DNA from: Pseudomonadota bacterium
GTDB lineage: Bacteria; Pseudomonadota; Alphaproteobacteria; Caulobacterales; Caulobacteraceae
NCBI GenBank assembly: GCA_023412655.1
Contig: JAEYNH010000142.1
Coordinates: forward strand, 1-15,918
Length of the DNA stretch: 15,918 bases
Direction: 5' to 3'
In this document: piece by piece, positions 8,979 to 15,880 of the stretch
Position numbering within the stretch: position 1 is the first letter of the stretch
How the letters are laid out: every line of letters starts with the position of its first letter
The notes under the pieces: generated by a model
The model's input: the letters and a program-made list of their open reading frames with translations, nothing else
Database searches by the model: none
What the model was told of the DNA's origin: nothing
Program-made: the position numbers and the translations under genes

Positions 8979-9827
8979 TCAGCCCGCCGTACTGTTCAGC
9001 CACCGGCCCGGATCGACCGGCGATCCCTGCTCCCTCACTTCCAGATAGAGTTCGGAAGTGGTTTGTCGACCCTCGGCCGTCCATCCGACCGGCTGCCCCG
9101 CCGCGACGGATTGTCCGACCTGGACCGACGTTCGCTCGAGGCCAGCCAACACGAGATGATAACCGCCTGCTAGTCTTAAAATCAGGATGACGCCCCAGCC
9201 CTTCACCGGGCCGACGTACTGCACAAGGCCTTCCCCGGGGCTGACCACCTGGGAGCCACGCGGCGAGGCCAGGGTGACGCCGTTGGCGCGGCCGCCACCG
9301 GGGGCCGGATCGCCGAAGCGCCGGACGATGGCGCCGGGGGCGGGCATGAGCAGGCTGGCGGGTGGCCGCAGGGCGCCTTGCGGCAGGGGCGCGACCGGCG
9401 CGCGCAGGGCCAGGCCGGCGTTGGACTTGGGCTCCGGCAGGGACTCGGCCGCCAGGCTCTCGCGCTCGAACAGCGCCTCGCTTTGCACGGCCGCCAGCCG
9501 GCGCTGGCGCATCACCTCCCCGGCGTCCTGGGCGTAGGACTGGGCCCTGCCCTGGAGCTCGGGGGTCAGGGCCTTCACCAGGATGGCGGCGCGCACCGCG
9601 TCCTTGGCGTCCTGGGGCGACACCAGGAGGGCGGGCGGCGGGTCCCGCTCCAGCTGCTGCAGCACCGACAGCAGGCGGGCGAGCTGGTGGCGGGTGGCGG
9701 CCTGCTCGGCCGAGATCTCGGTCTCGGCCAGGTTCAGCCGCTGAAGCTGGTCGCTCGTGGCCGCAACGGCGGCCACGGAGAGCGCCGCCATCACCATGCC
9801 GCCCAAGATCAGCGTCCGACCGTGCAT
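8979..9827 (-). CDS. Degenerate LytM (M23) domain protein, EnvC-like
   Basis: A 282-residue exported protein with an N-terminal signal segment (about residues 5-23), a helical, probably coiled-coil region (about 25-130), a Pro-rich linker and a C-terminal LytM fold (about 158-278). Fold landmarks are ASPRGSQVVSPGEG, GWGVILIL, VQVGQSVAAGQPVG and LYLEVREQGSPVDP. The zinc ligands are missing: where active enzymes have HxGxD this reads ANGVT (181-185), the HxH region reads YHLVLAGL, and the last histidine position is Tyr261. By analogy to E. coli EnvC, and possibly Caulobacter LdpF, it probably activates an amidase or scaffolds division rather than cutting peptidoglycan. Its ATG directly follows the rlmH TAG with no gap. 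ctpA starts 62 bases further on. Confidence 0.88.
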   Translation of the reverse strand: MHGRTLILGGMVMAALSVAAVAATSDQLQRLNLAETEISAEQAATRHQLARLLSVLQQLERDPPPALLVSPQDAKDAVRAAILVKALTPELQGRAQSYAQDAGEVMRQRRLAAVQSEALFERESLAAESLPEPKSNAGLALRAPVAPLPQGALRPPASLLMPAPGAIVRRFGDPAPGGGRANGVTLASPRGSQVVSPGEGLVQYVGPVKGWGVILILRLAGGYHLVLAGLERTSVQVGQSVAAGQPVGWTAEGRQTTSELYLEVREQGSPVDPGRWLNSTAG

Positions 9828-10292
9828 CTAGTCCCTGTGGTAAGGCGAACCCGAAAGTATGGAGACACCCCGATAGACCTGTTCCGCCAGCATGGCGCGA
9901 GCCAGGGCGTGGGGCCAGGTCTGGGGGCCGAAAGCCAGCTTCCCGTTCGCCTCGGCGACCAGGGCCGGATCGAGCCCGTCGGCGCCGCCGATCAGGAAGA
10001 CCAGCCGGCGGACGCCCCGGTCGCGCAGGGTGGCGATCTCCTGGGCGAACGCCCGCGACGGCCGCGCCGCCCCCCGCTCGTCACAGGCGATGACGTGGCT
10101 GTCGGCGAGGTGCGCCCGCAGGGCCTCGGCCTCGGCGGCCTTGCCCGGCTTACGGCTTTCCACCTCCACCACCTCGACGGGCCCGAGGCCCAGCGAGCGG
10201 CCGGCGTTGGTGGCGCGCTCGACGTACAGCTTCACGAGCTCGGTCTCGGGGGAGCGGGGCAGGCGGCCGATCGCGACGATGGCGATCCTCAA
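9828..10292 (-). CDS. rlmH: 23S rRNA pseudouridine-1915 N3-methyltransferase
   Basis: A SPOUT-class methyltransferase that acts on assembled 70S ribosomes at pseudouridine 1915 of 23S rRNA, using S-adenosylmethionine. The product has 154 residues, the standard length. The cofactor-knot motifs are present: FLIGGADG (99-106), WPHALARAMLAEQVYR (126-141) and the C-terminal PYHRD. The start codon is TTG (plus-strand CAA at 10290-10292), and no ATG precedes the conserved RIAIVAIGRL. An AGGG about 7 bases upstream overlaps the rsfS stop codon (TAGGG), so initiation is probably coupled to the end of rsfS translation. The rsfS-rlmH pair is widely conserved. Confidence 0.95.
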   Translation of the reverse strand: MRIAIVAIGRLPRSPETELVKLYVERATNAGRSLGLGPVEVVEVESRKPGKAAEAEALRAHLADSHVIACDERGAARPSRAFAQEIATLRDRGVRRLVFLIGGADGLDPALVAEANGKLAFGPQTWPHALARAMLAEQVYRGVSILSGSPYHRD

Positions 10293-10301
10293 CTGGCGGC
10301 C

Positions 10302-10766
10302 CTAGTTGGCCTGGCGGTGACCGCCGGTCTCGACCGACCAGATCTTCTCGATGTTGTAGAAGGCCCGCACTTCCGGGCGGAACAGGTGGATGATCACGTC
10401 GCCGGTGTCGATCAGCACCCAGTCGGCGTGCGGCAGGCCCTCGACCCGGCACTTGCCGTAGCCGGCGTCCTTGAGGGCGCGCAGCAGGTGATCGGCCATG
10501 GCGCTGACATGGCGCTGCGACCGCCCGGACGCCACCACGAGGGCGTCGGCGACGGGGCTCTTGCCCTTGAGGTCGATGAGGACGACGTCCTGCGCCTTGT
10601 CGTCGTCCAGACGGGCCAGGATCAGGTCTTCCAGGGCGCCGGCAGAGCCCTGGTCGTCGCCGGAGGACAGCTCCGGCTGCGCGCTAGGCGCAGGTTCGCG
10701 TTGCAGCGGGATAGCTCCTTTGATGTCCCAGCGGGCCACCGTAGCATGGATTGGCCGCCATGACAT
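10302..10766 (-). CDS. rsfS: Ribosomal silencing factor
   Basis: Binds ribosomal protein L14 (uL14) and blocks joining of the subunits when nutrients are scarce. The conserved core runs from LEDLILARLDDDKAQDVVLIDL through SPVADALVVASGRSQRHVSAMADHL to HADWVLIDTGDVIIHLF, FYNIEKIW and the stop. The start is uncertain. The only in-frame ATG (10766) gives 154 residues and overlaps the nadD stop by one base (TGATG), but leaves about 43 poorly conserved N-terminal residues and has no clear Shine-Dalgarno. A GTG at 10739 is an alternative. A good AAAGGAG (minus strand, 10721-10715) sits 8 bases before an in-frame CTG at 10706. The product call is secure; the first 20 residues are not. Confidence 0.92.
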   Translation of the reverse strand: MSWRPIHATVARWDIKGAIPLQREPAPSAQPELSSGDDQGSAGALEDLILARLDDDKAQDVVLIDLKGKSPVADALVVASGRSQRHVSAMADHLLRALKDAGYGKCRVEGLPHADWVLIDTGDVIIHLFRPEVRAFYNIEKIWSVETGGHRQAN

Positions 10767-11425
10767 CACGGCCGGGTGCGACGCAGGCGCTCCCGAAGCA
10801 TGGTGGACGACAGGAAGTTGAAGCGGCCGAACAGGAAGGCCCAGGCGGGGGGACGCTTGTCGGCCAGCAGCCGCGCCTGATGCGTCGGCAGGCGGGCGGC
10901 GGCGAAACGCCGCGCGGCGGGCGAGAAGCGGCTCTTGAGGGAAATCCACGGCCGCGAAACCACGGCCACGGGCACCTCCCGCATGATCTGGGTCCAGCCG
11001 CGCCAACGGTGGAAGGTGGCCAGGCTGTCGGCGCCCATGATCCACACGAACTTCACGCCCGGGAACCGCGCCTTCAGCCAGCGGATGGTGTCGATGGTGT
11101 AGGCCGAGCCCAGGCGCGCCTCGAGGTCGGAGACGATCATGCCCGGCTCGTTGGCGATGGCCCGGGTCTGGGCCATCCGCTGGGCGAGGTCGGCGGTCTC
11201 GCGGCCGGACTTGAGGGGGTTCTGCGGCGACACCAGCCAGATCACCCGGTCGAGGTTGAGACGCCGCTTGGCTGTCTCGGCCACGTGGGCGTGGCCCTCG
11301 TGCGGCGGGTTGAACGAGCCGCCGAACAGGCCGACCCGCATTCCCGGCGTGAGGGTGAAGCCCGGACGCAGCGCCGCGGGACGCCCGGCGACCGGCGCCC
11401 GGCGCGCCGGGCCGGCGAACCACAT
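10766..11425 (-). CDS. nadD: Nicotinate-nucleotide adenylyltransferase
   Basis: Joins nicotinate mononucleotide and ATP to make deamido-NAD in NAD biosynthesis. The nucleotidyltransferase motif GGSFNPPHEGH is at residues 35-45, with the family histidines, and the second ATP motif SSTMLRERL is near the C-terminus. PQNPLK and WIMGADSLATFHRW are typical internal landmarks. The chosen ATG lies 8 bases after the proA stop and gives 219 residues. An inner ATG at 11341, just before VGLFGGSF, would give 191 but has a GGGA immediately against it, which is not a usable spacing. The N-terminal 28 residues are Arg/Ala/Pro-rich and may be dispensable. It overlaps rsfS by one base. Confidence 0.93.
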   Translation of the reverse strand: MWFAGPARRAPVAGRPAALRPGFTLTPGMRVGLFGGSFNPPHEGHAHVAETAKRRLNLDRVIWLVSPQNPLKSGRETADLAQRMAQTRAIANEPGMIVSDLEARLGSAYTIDTIRWLKARFPGVKFVWIMGADSLATFHRWRGWTQIMREVPVAVVSRPWISLKSRFSPAARRFAAARLPTHQARLLADKRPPAWAFLFGRFNFLSSTMLRERLRRTRP

Positions 11426-11433
11426 GCGGCCGC

Positions 11434-12981
11434 TCAAGGCCGTCTCGGCGGGGTCGGGGCGCCGGCCCGGACGAGGTGCGGATCGGCCTGGGCGACGCGG
11501 CTGCGGACGGTGAACACGCCATCGCCCGCCAGCACGCCGGCGCGGGCGAAGAGGCGCCCGTTCTCCCAGTTGGACAGGCCAAGTTCGGGCTTGTTCAGGG
11601 CGTACTGGCCGTCGACCCAGCGGGTGAAGCCGTCGCCGACGAAGGGCGCGTCCACGGCGACGAAGAAGCGGCGGTGGGCCTCGGCGTCCTCGGAGATCAG
11701 GGTGGCCACGAAACGCGGGCTGTGGGCGTTGAACAGCGCCACGGCCTCGGCGACGTCCCGGACGATCTTGAGGCTGACCTCGGGGGTCTCCTCCCATTCC
11801 CACTCGCGGCCGAGGTCAGCGTCGGCGATGGGCTCCACCAGGGGCTCCTCGCGAGGCCCCTCGGCGCGGACAACGGTGGCGCGGCCGGTGCGCCAGGCCT
11901 CGGGCAGACGGGGCAGGTCGGCCTCGGCCACATGCAGCTTGCAGCCCTTGCGGCGCTCGCCGGCCCGGGTCAGGGCGTCGAGGAACACCGGGATCAGCTC
12001 GCCGGCCCGCGCCTCGACGATGCAGCAGACGTTGAGGGTGTTGCAGACCTTGCGGTCGAGCGAGTGGTAGGCGGCGGCGTAGAAGCGTTCGGCGTCGGCC
12101 GCCTCGTCCACCACCATCCAGGCGCCGCCCGTGCCGTGCAGGCTGACCGGCGTGCCGGCCTGGCGGGCGATGGCGCCCAGCTGGGCCACCGCCGGCCCCG
12201 AACCCCGGGCCACGGCGAGGGACAGGCGAGAATCGGCGAACATGGCCCAGCCGGCGGCGTGGGCGGGCGATGCGACGAGGGACGCGGCGCCCTCGGGCAG
12301 GCCCGCCGCGCGCAGGGCGGGCTGCACGATCCCCGTCATCATGGCCGTGGCGGTGCCCAGGGCGTCCGAGCCGATGCGGAAGACGACCGTGTTGCCGCTC
12401 TTCAGCACCCCGGCGGCGTCGGCGAAGACGTTGGGGCGGCCCTCGAAGACGAAGCCCACGACGCCGAGCGGGGCGGCGACCTGTTCCACCGTCCAGCCCT
12501 GGTGGGCCACGGTCTCCAGCACCCGGCCGCGCATGGCCGGGGCGTCACGCCAGGCGCGCAGTCCGGCGGCCATGTCCTCGCGCATCGCCTCGGTGACCTG
12601 CAGGCGGGTCGTGGACCGGCCCCGGGCCTGGGCGGCTTCCACGTCCCGGGCGTTGGCCTCGCAGACGAGGTCCCAGGCCGGGCCGGGCTCCAGCGCCCGG
12701 GCGAAGGTGTCGAAGAAGGCGGCGATCTGATCGTCGCTCACCTGGCCCATCCGGGCGAAGGCGTCATAGGCCGCGCCCACGGCGGCGGCGGCGATGCCGT
12801 GCTCGCGCTGGGGAACGTGGAGCAGGGCGCCGTCCGCCACCAGCAGCCGGTCGCCGGCCTTGAAGGCCGCGGCCAGTTCGGGGGTGACGAAGGCCACGCG
12901 GTCGCCGCCGTACGGGATCGCCTGGCCGGGGCTCAGGGCCTCCAACCGGCCTGCCCGCTTGCTCGATCCGCCGTCGTCCAC
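11434..12981 (-). CDS. proA: Divergent gamma-glutamyl phosphate reductase (ProA-like aldehyde dehydrogenase)
   Basis: By fold and position this is ProA, which reduces glutamyl-5-phosphate with NADPH to glutamate-5-semialdehyde for proline synthesis, using the product of proB directly upstream. It matches the superfamily: PLGVVGFVFEGRPNVFADAA and LKSGNTVVFR correspond to the ProA cofactor region, and KVCNTLNVCC contains the expected catalytic cysteine (residue 313). It diverges strongly elsewhere. It is about 100 residues longer than usual (about 417), with an N-terminal segment of some 60 extra residues, and the usual C-terminal TDGGQFGLGAE motif reads VDGQYALNKPELGL. The frame is open to a GTG at 13011. 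I chose the GTG at 12981 because GAGG (12988-12991) lies 6 bases away. Another aldehyde substrate is possible. Confidence 0.8.
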   Translation of the reverse strand: MDDGGSSKRAGRLEALSPGQAIPYGGDRVAFVTPELAAAFKAGDRLLVADGALLHVPQREHGIAAAAVGAAYDAFARMGQVSDDQIAAFFDTFARALEPGPAWDLVCEANARDVEAAQARGRSTTRLQVTEAMREDMAAGLRAWRDAPAMRGRVLETVAHQGWTVEQVAAPLGVVGFVFEGRPNVFADAAGVLKSGNTVVFRIGSDALGTATAMMTGIVQPALRAAGLPEGAASLVASPAHAAGWAMFADSRLSLAVARGSGPAVAQLGAIARQAGTPVSLHGTGGAWMVVDEAADAERFYAAAYHSLDRKVCNTLNVCCIVEARAGELIPVFLDALTRAGERRKGCKLHVAEADLPRLPEAWRTGRATVVRAEGPREEPLVEPIADADLGREWEWEETPEVSLKIVRDVAEAVALFNAHSPRFVATLISEDAEAHRRFFVAVDAPFVGDGFTRWVDGQYALNKPELGLSNWENGRLFARAGVLAGDGVFTVRSRVAQADPHLVRAGAPTPPRRP

Positions 12982-12995
12982 CGTTCGCCTCGTTT

Positions 12996-13010
12996 TGCTC
13001 AAGTTGAGCA
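12996..13010. promoter_or_regulatory. Perfect 15-bp palindrome before proA, operator candidate
   Basis: TGCTCAA-G-TTGAGCA is a perfect inverted repeat with a one-base centre, in an AT-richer patch of a very GC-rich region. It lies 15 bases upstream of the preferred proA start, and it would fall inside the coding region if translation began at 13011. Half-sites of 7 bp with odd symmetry fit a dimeric helix-turn-helix repressor. No regulator gene is in the window. The role is inferred. Confidence 0.45.
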
Positions 13011-13055
13011 CTTCCTAGGCGTCTTTCCGAATGGCGGCAAACAGCGAGCGCGGGA

Positions 13056-14174
13056 TCAGGCGACGGCGAGATCGTCGGCGTGGATGAGGGGGCCGCTGGT
13101 GTAGCCGAGGGCCGCCTCGATGGCTTCGGACTTCAGGCCGCAGATGCGGGCGGCGTCGCCGGCGTCGTAGCGGACCAGGCCGCGGGCGATCTCGCGCCCG
13201 GCTTCGTCGCGGACGATCACGGCGTCGCCCTTGTCGAAGCGGCCTTCGGCGCGGCGCACCCCGGCGGCCAGCAGGCTCTTGCCCCGGGCGACCGCGGCGG
13301 CGGCCCCGGCGTCGACGGTGAGCACCCCTGCGGGCGCGAGGCTGCCGGCGATCCAGGCCTTGTAGGCGGCGGCCGGGGTGGCGCCGGCCTCGACCACGGT
13401 GGCCTTGGCCCCGGCTTCCACGGCGGCCAGGGGCCGCTCGCGGCTGCCGATGGTGATGATGGTGGCGCAGCCGCTGGCCGAGGCGATGCGGGCGGCGGCG
13501 ACCTTGGTGGCCATGCCGCCGGTGCCAACCCCGCCCTCGGCGTTGGCCCCGCCCGCCATGGCCTCGATCTCGGGGGTGAGGCGACCCACCCGGGCGATGT
13601 GCTCGGCGGCGGGGTCCTTGCGCGGATCGGCGGTGTAGAGGCCATCCACGTCGGAGAGGAGCACCAGGGCGTCGGCGCCCACCAGCTGGGCCACCCGGGC
13701 CGCCAGGCGGTCGTTGTCGCCGTAGCGGATCTCCTCGGTGACCACGGTGTCGTTCTCGTTCACCACGGGGACCACACCCAGGGAGAGCAGGGTCTCCACC
13801 GTGGCCCGGGCGTTCAGCCAGCGGCGGCGCACCTCGGTGTCGTCGCGGGTGAGCAGAACCTGGGCGCAGGCGGCGCCGTAGGGCTCCAGGGCGGTCTCCC
13901 AGGCGCGCATCAGCGCCGACTGGCCGGCGGCGGCGGCGGCCTGTTTCTCAGGGAGGGTCAGGGCCCGCTTGCCCAGGCCGAGCCGGCGACGGCCCAGGGC
14001 CACGGCGCCGGAACTGACCACCACCACCTGCTGGCCCCGGGCCCGCAGCCGGGCGAGGTCGGCGGCGAAGTCGGCCAGCCAGCCGGAATGGGCGGCGCCG
14101 TCGGGACCGACCAGCAGGGCCGAGCCGACCTTCACCACCACGCGCCGGGCGAGGGCAAGTTCGCTGGTTTGCAT
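13056..14174 (-). CDS. proB: Glutamate 5-kinase
   Basis: First enzyme of proline synthesis: phosphorylates glutamate to glutamyl-5-phosphate with ATP, normally inhibited by proline. The 372-residue product has the complete two-domain layout. The amino-acid kinase domain (about residues 10-260) carries VVKVGSALL, VVVSSGAVALG, VVNENDTV, GDNDRLAARVA, LLSDVDGLYTADPR and GTGGMATKV. The C-terminal PUA domain (about 283-360) carries SLLAAGVRRAEGRFDKGD. GGAGG (14180-14184) sits 5 bases before the ATG, a strong ribosome binding site. It follows obgE by 17 bases. proA begins 74 bases after its stop across a gap that contains the palindrome, so proA may be partly independently controlled. Confidence 0.97.
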   Translation of the reverse strand: MQTSELALARRVVVKVGSALLVGPDGAAHSGWLADFAADLARLRARGQQVVVVSSGAVALGRRRLGLGKRALTLPEKQAAAAAGQSALMRAWETALEPYGAACAQVLLTRDDTEVRRRWLNARATVETLLSLGVVPVVNENDTVVTEEIRYGDNDRLAARVAQLVGADALVLLSDVDGLYTADPRKDPAAEHIARVGRLTPEIEAMAGGANAEGGVGTGGMATKVAAARIASASGCATIITIGSRERPLAAVEAGAKATVVEAGATPAAAYKAWIAGSLAPAGVLTVDAGAAAAVARGKSLLAAGVRRAEGRFDKGDAVIVRDEAGREIARGLVRYDAGDAARICGLKSEAIEAALGYTSGPLIHADDLAVA

Positions 14175-14191
14175 GCGCGCCTCCGGCCGGA

Positions 14192-15232
14192 TCAGGGCGT
14201 CCAGCCTTCGGAGGGGCCCGCGGCCTCCTCGGCGGCCTCGGCCTTGCGCCGGCGCACGAGGTTGTAGGCCTCGCGCAGGACTTCGGTGACGTTCTCGCCG
14301 GTGAAGCCCGAGACGAGGCGCACCTCGGTCCCCGCCGCAGCCGCGAGCTCGGCCTGTTTCGCCGCCCGGGTCTCCTCGTCCAGGGCGTCGATCTTGTTGA
14401 TCGCAAGCAGCTCGGGCTTGTCCTGCAGATCCTCGCCGTAGGCCTCCAGTTCGTGGCGCACGGTCTTCCAGGCCTGGACGATGTCGTCCTGGGTCCCGTC
14501 CACCAGGTGGATCAGCACGGCGGTGCGCTCGATGTGGCCGAGGAAGCGGGTGCCGATGCCGGCGCCTTCGTGCGCCCCCTCGATCAAGCCGGGGATGTCG
14601 GCCAGGACGAAGCGTTCGCCCACCGACAGGTCGACGACCCCGAGGTTCGGCGCGAGGGTGGTGAAGGGATAGTCGGCGATCTTCGGCTTGGCGGCGCTGG
14701 CGGCGGCCAGGAAGGTCGACTTGCCTGCGTTGGGCAGGCCGACGAGGCCCACGTCTGCGATCAGCTTAAGCCGCAGCCACAGGGCCATCTCCTCGCCGGG
14801 CAAGCCCGGGTTGGCGTGGCGGGGCGCCTGGTTCACCGGCCCTTTGAAGTGGGTGTTGCCGAAGCCGCCGTTGCCGCCCTTGAGCAGCAGGACGCGCTTG
14901 CCCGGCTCGTCCATGTCGACGATCAGCTGCTTGTCCTCGTCCAGGACCTCGGTGCCGACGGGGACCTTCAGCACCACGTCCTCGCCGGCCGCGCCATGGC
15001 GGTTGCGGCCCATGCCGTGGACGCCGGTCCCGGCCCGGAAGTGCTGCTGGTAGCGGTAGTCGATGAGGGTGTTCAGCCCCTCCACGGCCTCTATCCAGAC
15101 ATCGCCGCCCCGTCCGCCGTCGCCGCCGTCGGGGCCGCCGTACTCGATGAACTTCTCGCGCCGGAACGAGACCGCGCCGCCGCCGCCGTTGCCGGAGCGA
15201 ACATAGATCTTAACCTGATCGAGGAATTTCAT
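14192..15232 (-). CDS. obgE: Obg family GTPase
   Basis: An essential GTPase associated with the large ribosomal subunit, involved in 50S assembly and stress control; the Caulobacter ortholog is known as CgtA. The 346-residue product has the glycine-rich Obg fold (about residues 1-158, with SGNGGGGAVSFRREKF and GGPDGGDGGRGGDVW). The G domain follows: G1 GLPNAGKST (165-173), switch region with TTLAPNLGVV, G3 DIPG (212-215), G4 NKID (279-282) and a G5-like SGF (308-310). A short acidic tail follows and there is no large C-terminal domain. The ATG overlaps the bioY stop by four bases (ATGA), and GAGG lies inside the end of bioY. In most alphaproteobacteria obgE is followed by proB, as here. Confidence 0.97.
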   Translation of the reverse strand: MKFLDQVKIYVRSGNGGGGAVSFRREKFIEYGGPDGGDGGRGGDVWIEAVEGLNTLIDYRYQQHFRAGTGVHGMGRNRHGAAGEDVVLKVPVGTEVLDEDKQLIVDMDEPGKRVLLLKGGNGGFGNTHFKGPVNQAPRHANPGLPGEEMALWLRLKLIADVGLVGLPNAGKSTFLAAASAAKPKIADYPFTTLAPNLGVVDLSVGERFVLADIPGLIEGAHEGAGIGTRFLGHIERTAVLIHLVDGTQDDIVQAWKTVRHELEAYGEDLQDKPELLAINKIDALDEETRAAKQAELAAAAGTEVRLVSGFTGENVTEVLREAYNLVRRRKAEAAEEAAGPSEGWTP

Positions 15233-15798
15233 TCGCCTGCCTCTAGCCCGGCCCGACGGCCCAGCGCCAGCTTGACCGCATAGACGGTGGCCGCCGCCGC
15301 CAGCGATTTGATCACCGCGCCCGCCAGGTAGGGGGCCACCCCCGCCACGAAGGCGGGGCCAGGGTCCATCCGGTCCAGGAGGCCCATCCAGCCGATCATC
15401 AGCACCAGGGCGTGGCCGGCCAGGAAAATGAGCCCCAGGGCGACGGGCCCGGGGTAGCGCAACACCGCATACCCGGCCAGGGCGCCGGCGACGGCCATGC
15501 CGAACAGATAACCCTGGCTCGGACCGAACAGCGCCTCCGGCCCCGAGGCGCCCTCGGCGAAGACCGGCAGGCCCACGGCGCCGGCGGCCAGCCAGATCAG
15601 CACCGCACGCAGGGTGAGCGAGCCGCCGAGCAGGGCGCTCAGAACGAACAGCGCATAGGTCTGCAGGGTCAGCGGGACCGGCGGCATGGGAATGGCCGCC
15701 TGCGACGCCAGCGCCATGGCCGCGGCGCCGGCGACGACGGCGGCCATACGGGCTCCGAACGGGGCGGTGGTCGGCAGCAGGGGAAGTTGGGCGGTCAT
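15229..15798 (-). CDS. bioY: Biotin transporter substrate-binding membrane protein BioY
   Basis: The S component of an energy-coupling-factor biotin transporter, in the inner membrane. The 189-residue product is very hydrophobic, with about six predicted membrane helices. BioY landmarks are present: PMPPVPLTLQTYALF, LLGGSLTLRAVLIWL, GAVGLPVFAEG and LFGPSQGYLFGM. No BioM or BioN genes are in the window, and many alphaproteobacterial BioY proteins work without nearby partners. The ATG at 15798 was chosen because a GCAGG lies about 4 bases upstream. A GTG at 15816 is an alternative that adds six residues. It overlaps obgE by 4 bases, tying biotin uptake to translation of an essential GTPase. I saw no BioR-type box upstream. 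Confidence 0.93.
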   Translation of the reverse strand: MTAQLPLLPTTAPFGARMAAVVAGAAAMALASQAAIPMPPVPLTLQTYALFVLSALLGGSLTLRAVLIWLAAGAVGLPVFAEGASGPEALFGPSQGYLFGMAVAGALAGYAVLRYPGPVALGLIFLAGHALVLMIGWMGLLDRMDPGPAFVAGVAPYLAGAVIKSLAAAATVYAVKLALGRRAGLEAGE

Positions 15799-15838
15799 GG
15801 GGCCTGCGGATAGCACGGATGGGCGGCGGGGCGGCAGG

Positions 15839-15878
15839 GCCTGGCCGTTGCTCCCGCGCGGGGGCGCAACGGCCAGGC
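15839..15878 (-). terminator. Strong 13-bp hairpin, terminator-like, upstream of bioY
   Basis: The arms GCCTGGCCGTTGC (15839-15851) and GCAACGGCCAGGC (15866-15878) are perfect complements. The 14-base loop can form a further CCC/GGG pairing. It lies 2 bases past a TAG stop of a leftward frame and 40 bases before bioY. No U-tract follows on either strand, so it may be Rho-assisted or a processing structure. Confidence 0.5.
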
Positions 15879-15880
15879 GT

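Noticed and set aside
7213..9048. Long plus-strand open frame opposite ctpA (about 610 codons)
   Set aside because: An antisense shadow of a conserved S41 protease gene, with low-complexity Arg/Gly/Ala/His composition and no recognisable motif.
8917..9084. N-terminal extension of ctpA up to 9084
   Set aside because: It would overlap the end of the EnvC-like gene, gives a non-signal-like N-terminus, and a good AAGGGAG stands before the ATG at 8916 that yields a proper signal segment.
10767..11582. Extension of the rsfS frame upstream to 11582
   Set aside because: It lies entirely over nadD in another frame, and the residues are Arg/Pro/Ala-rich noise with no RsfS similarity.
11426..11803. 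Extension of the nadD frame upstream to 11803
   Set aside because: It runs antiphase through the conserved end of proA with low-complexity Arg/Pro content. NadD homology begins only near 11341.
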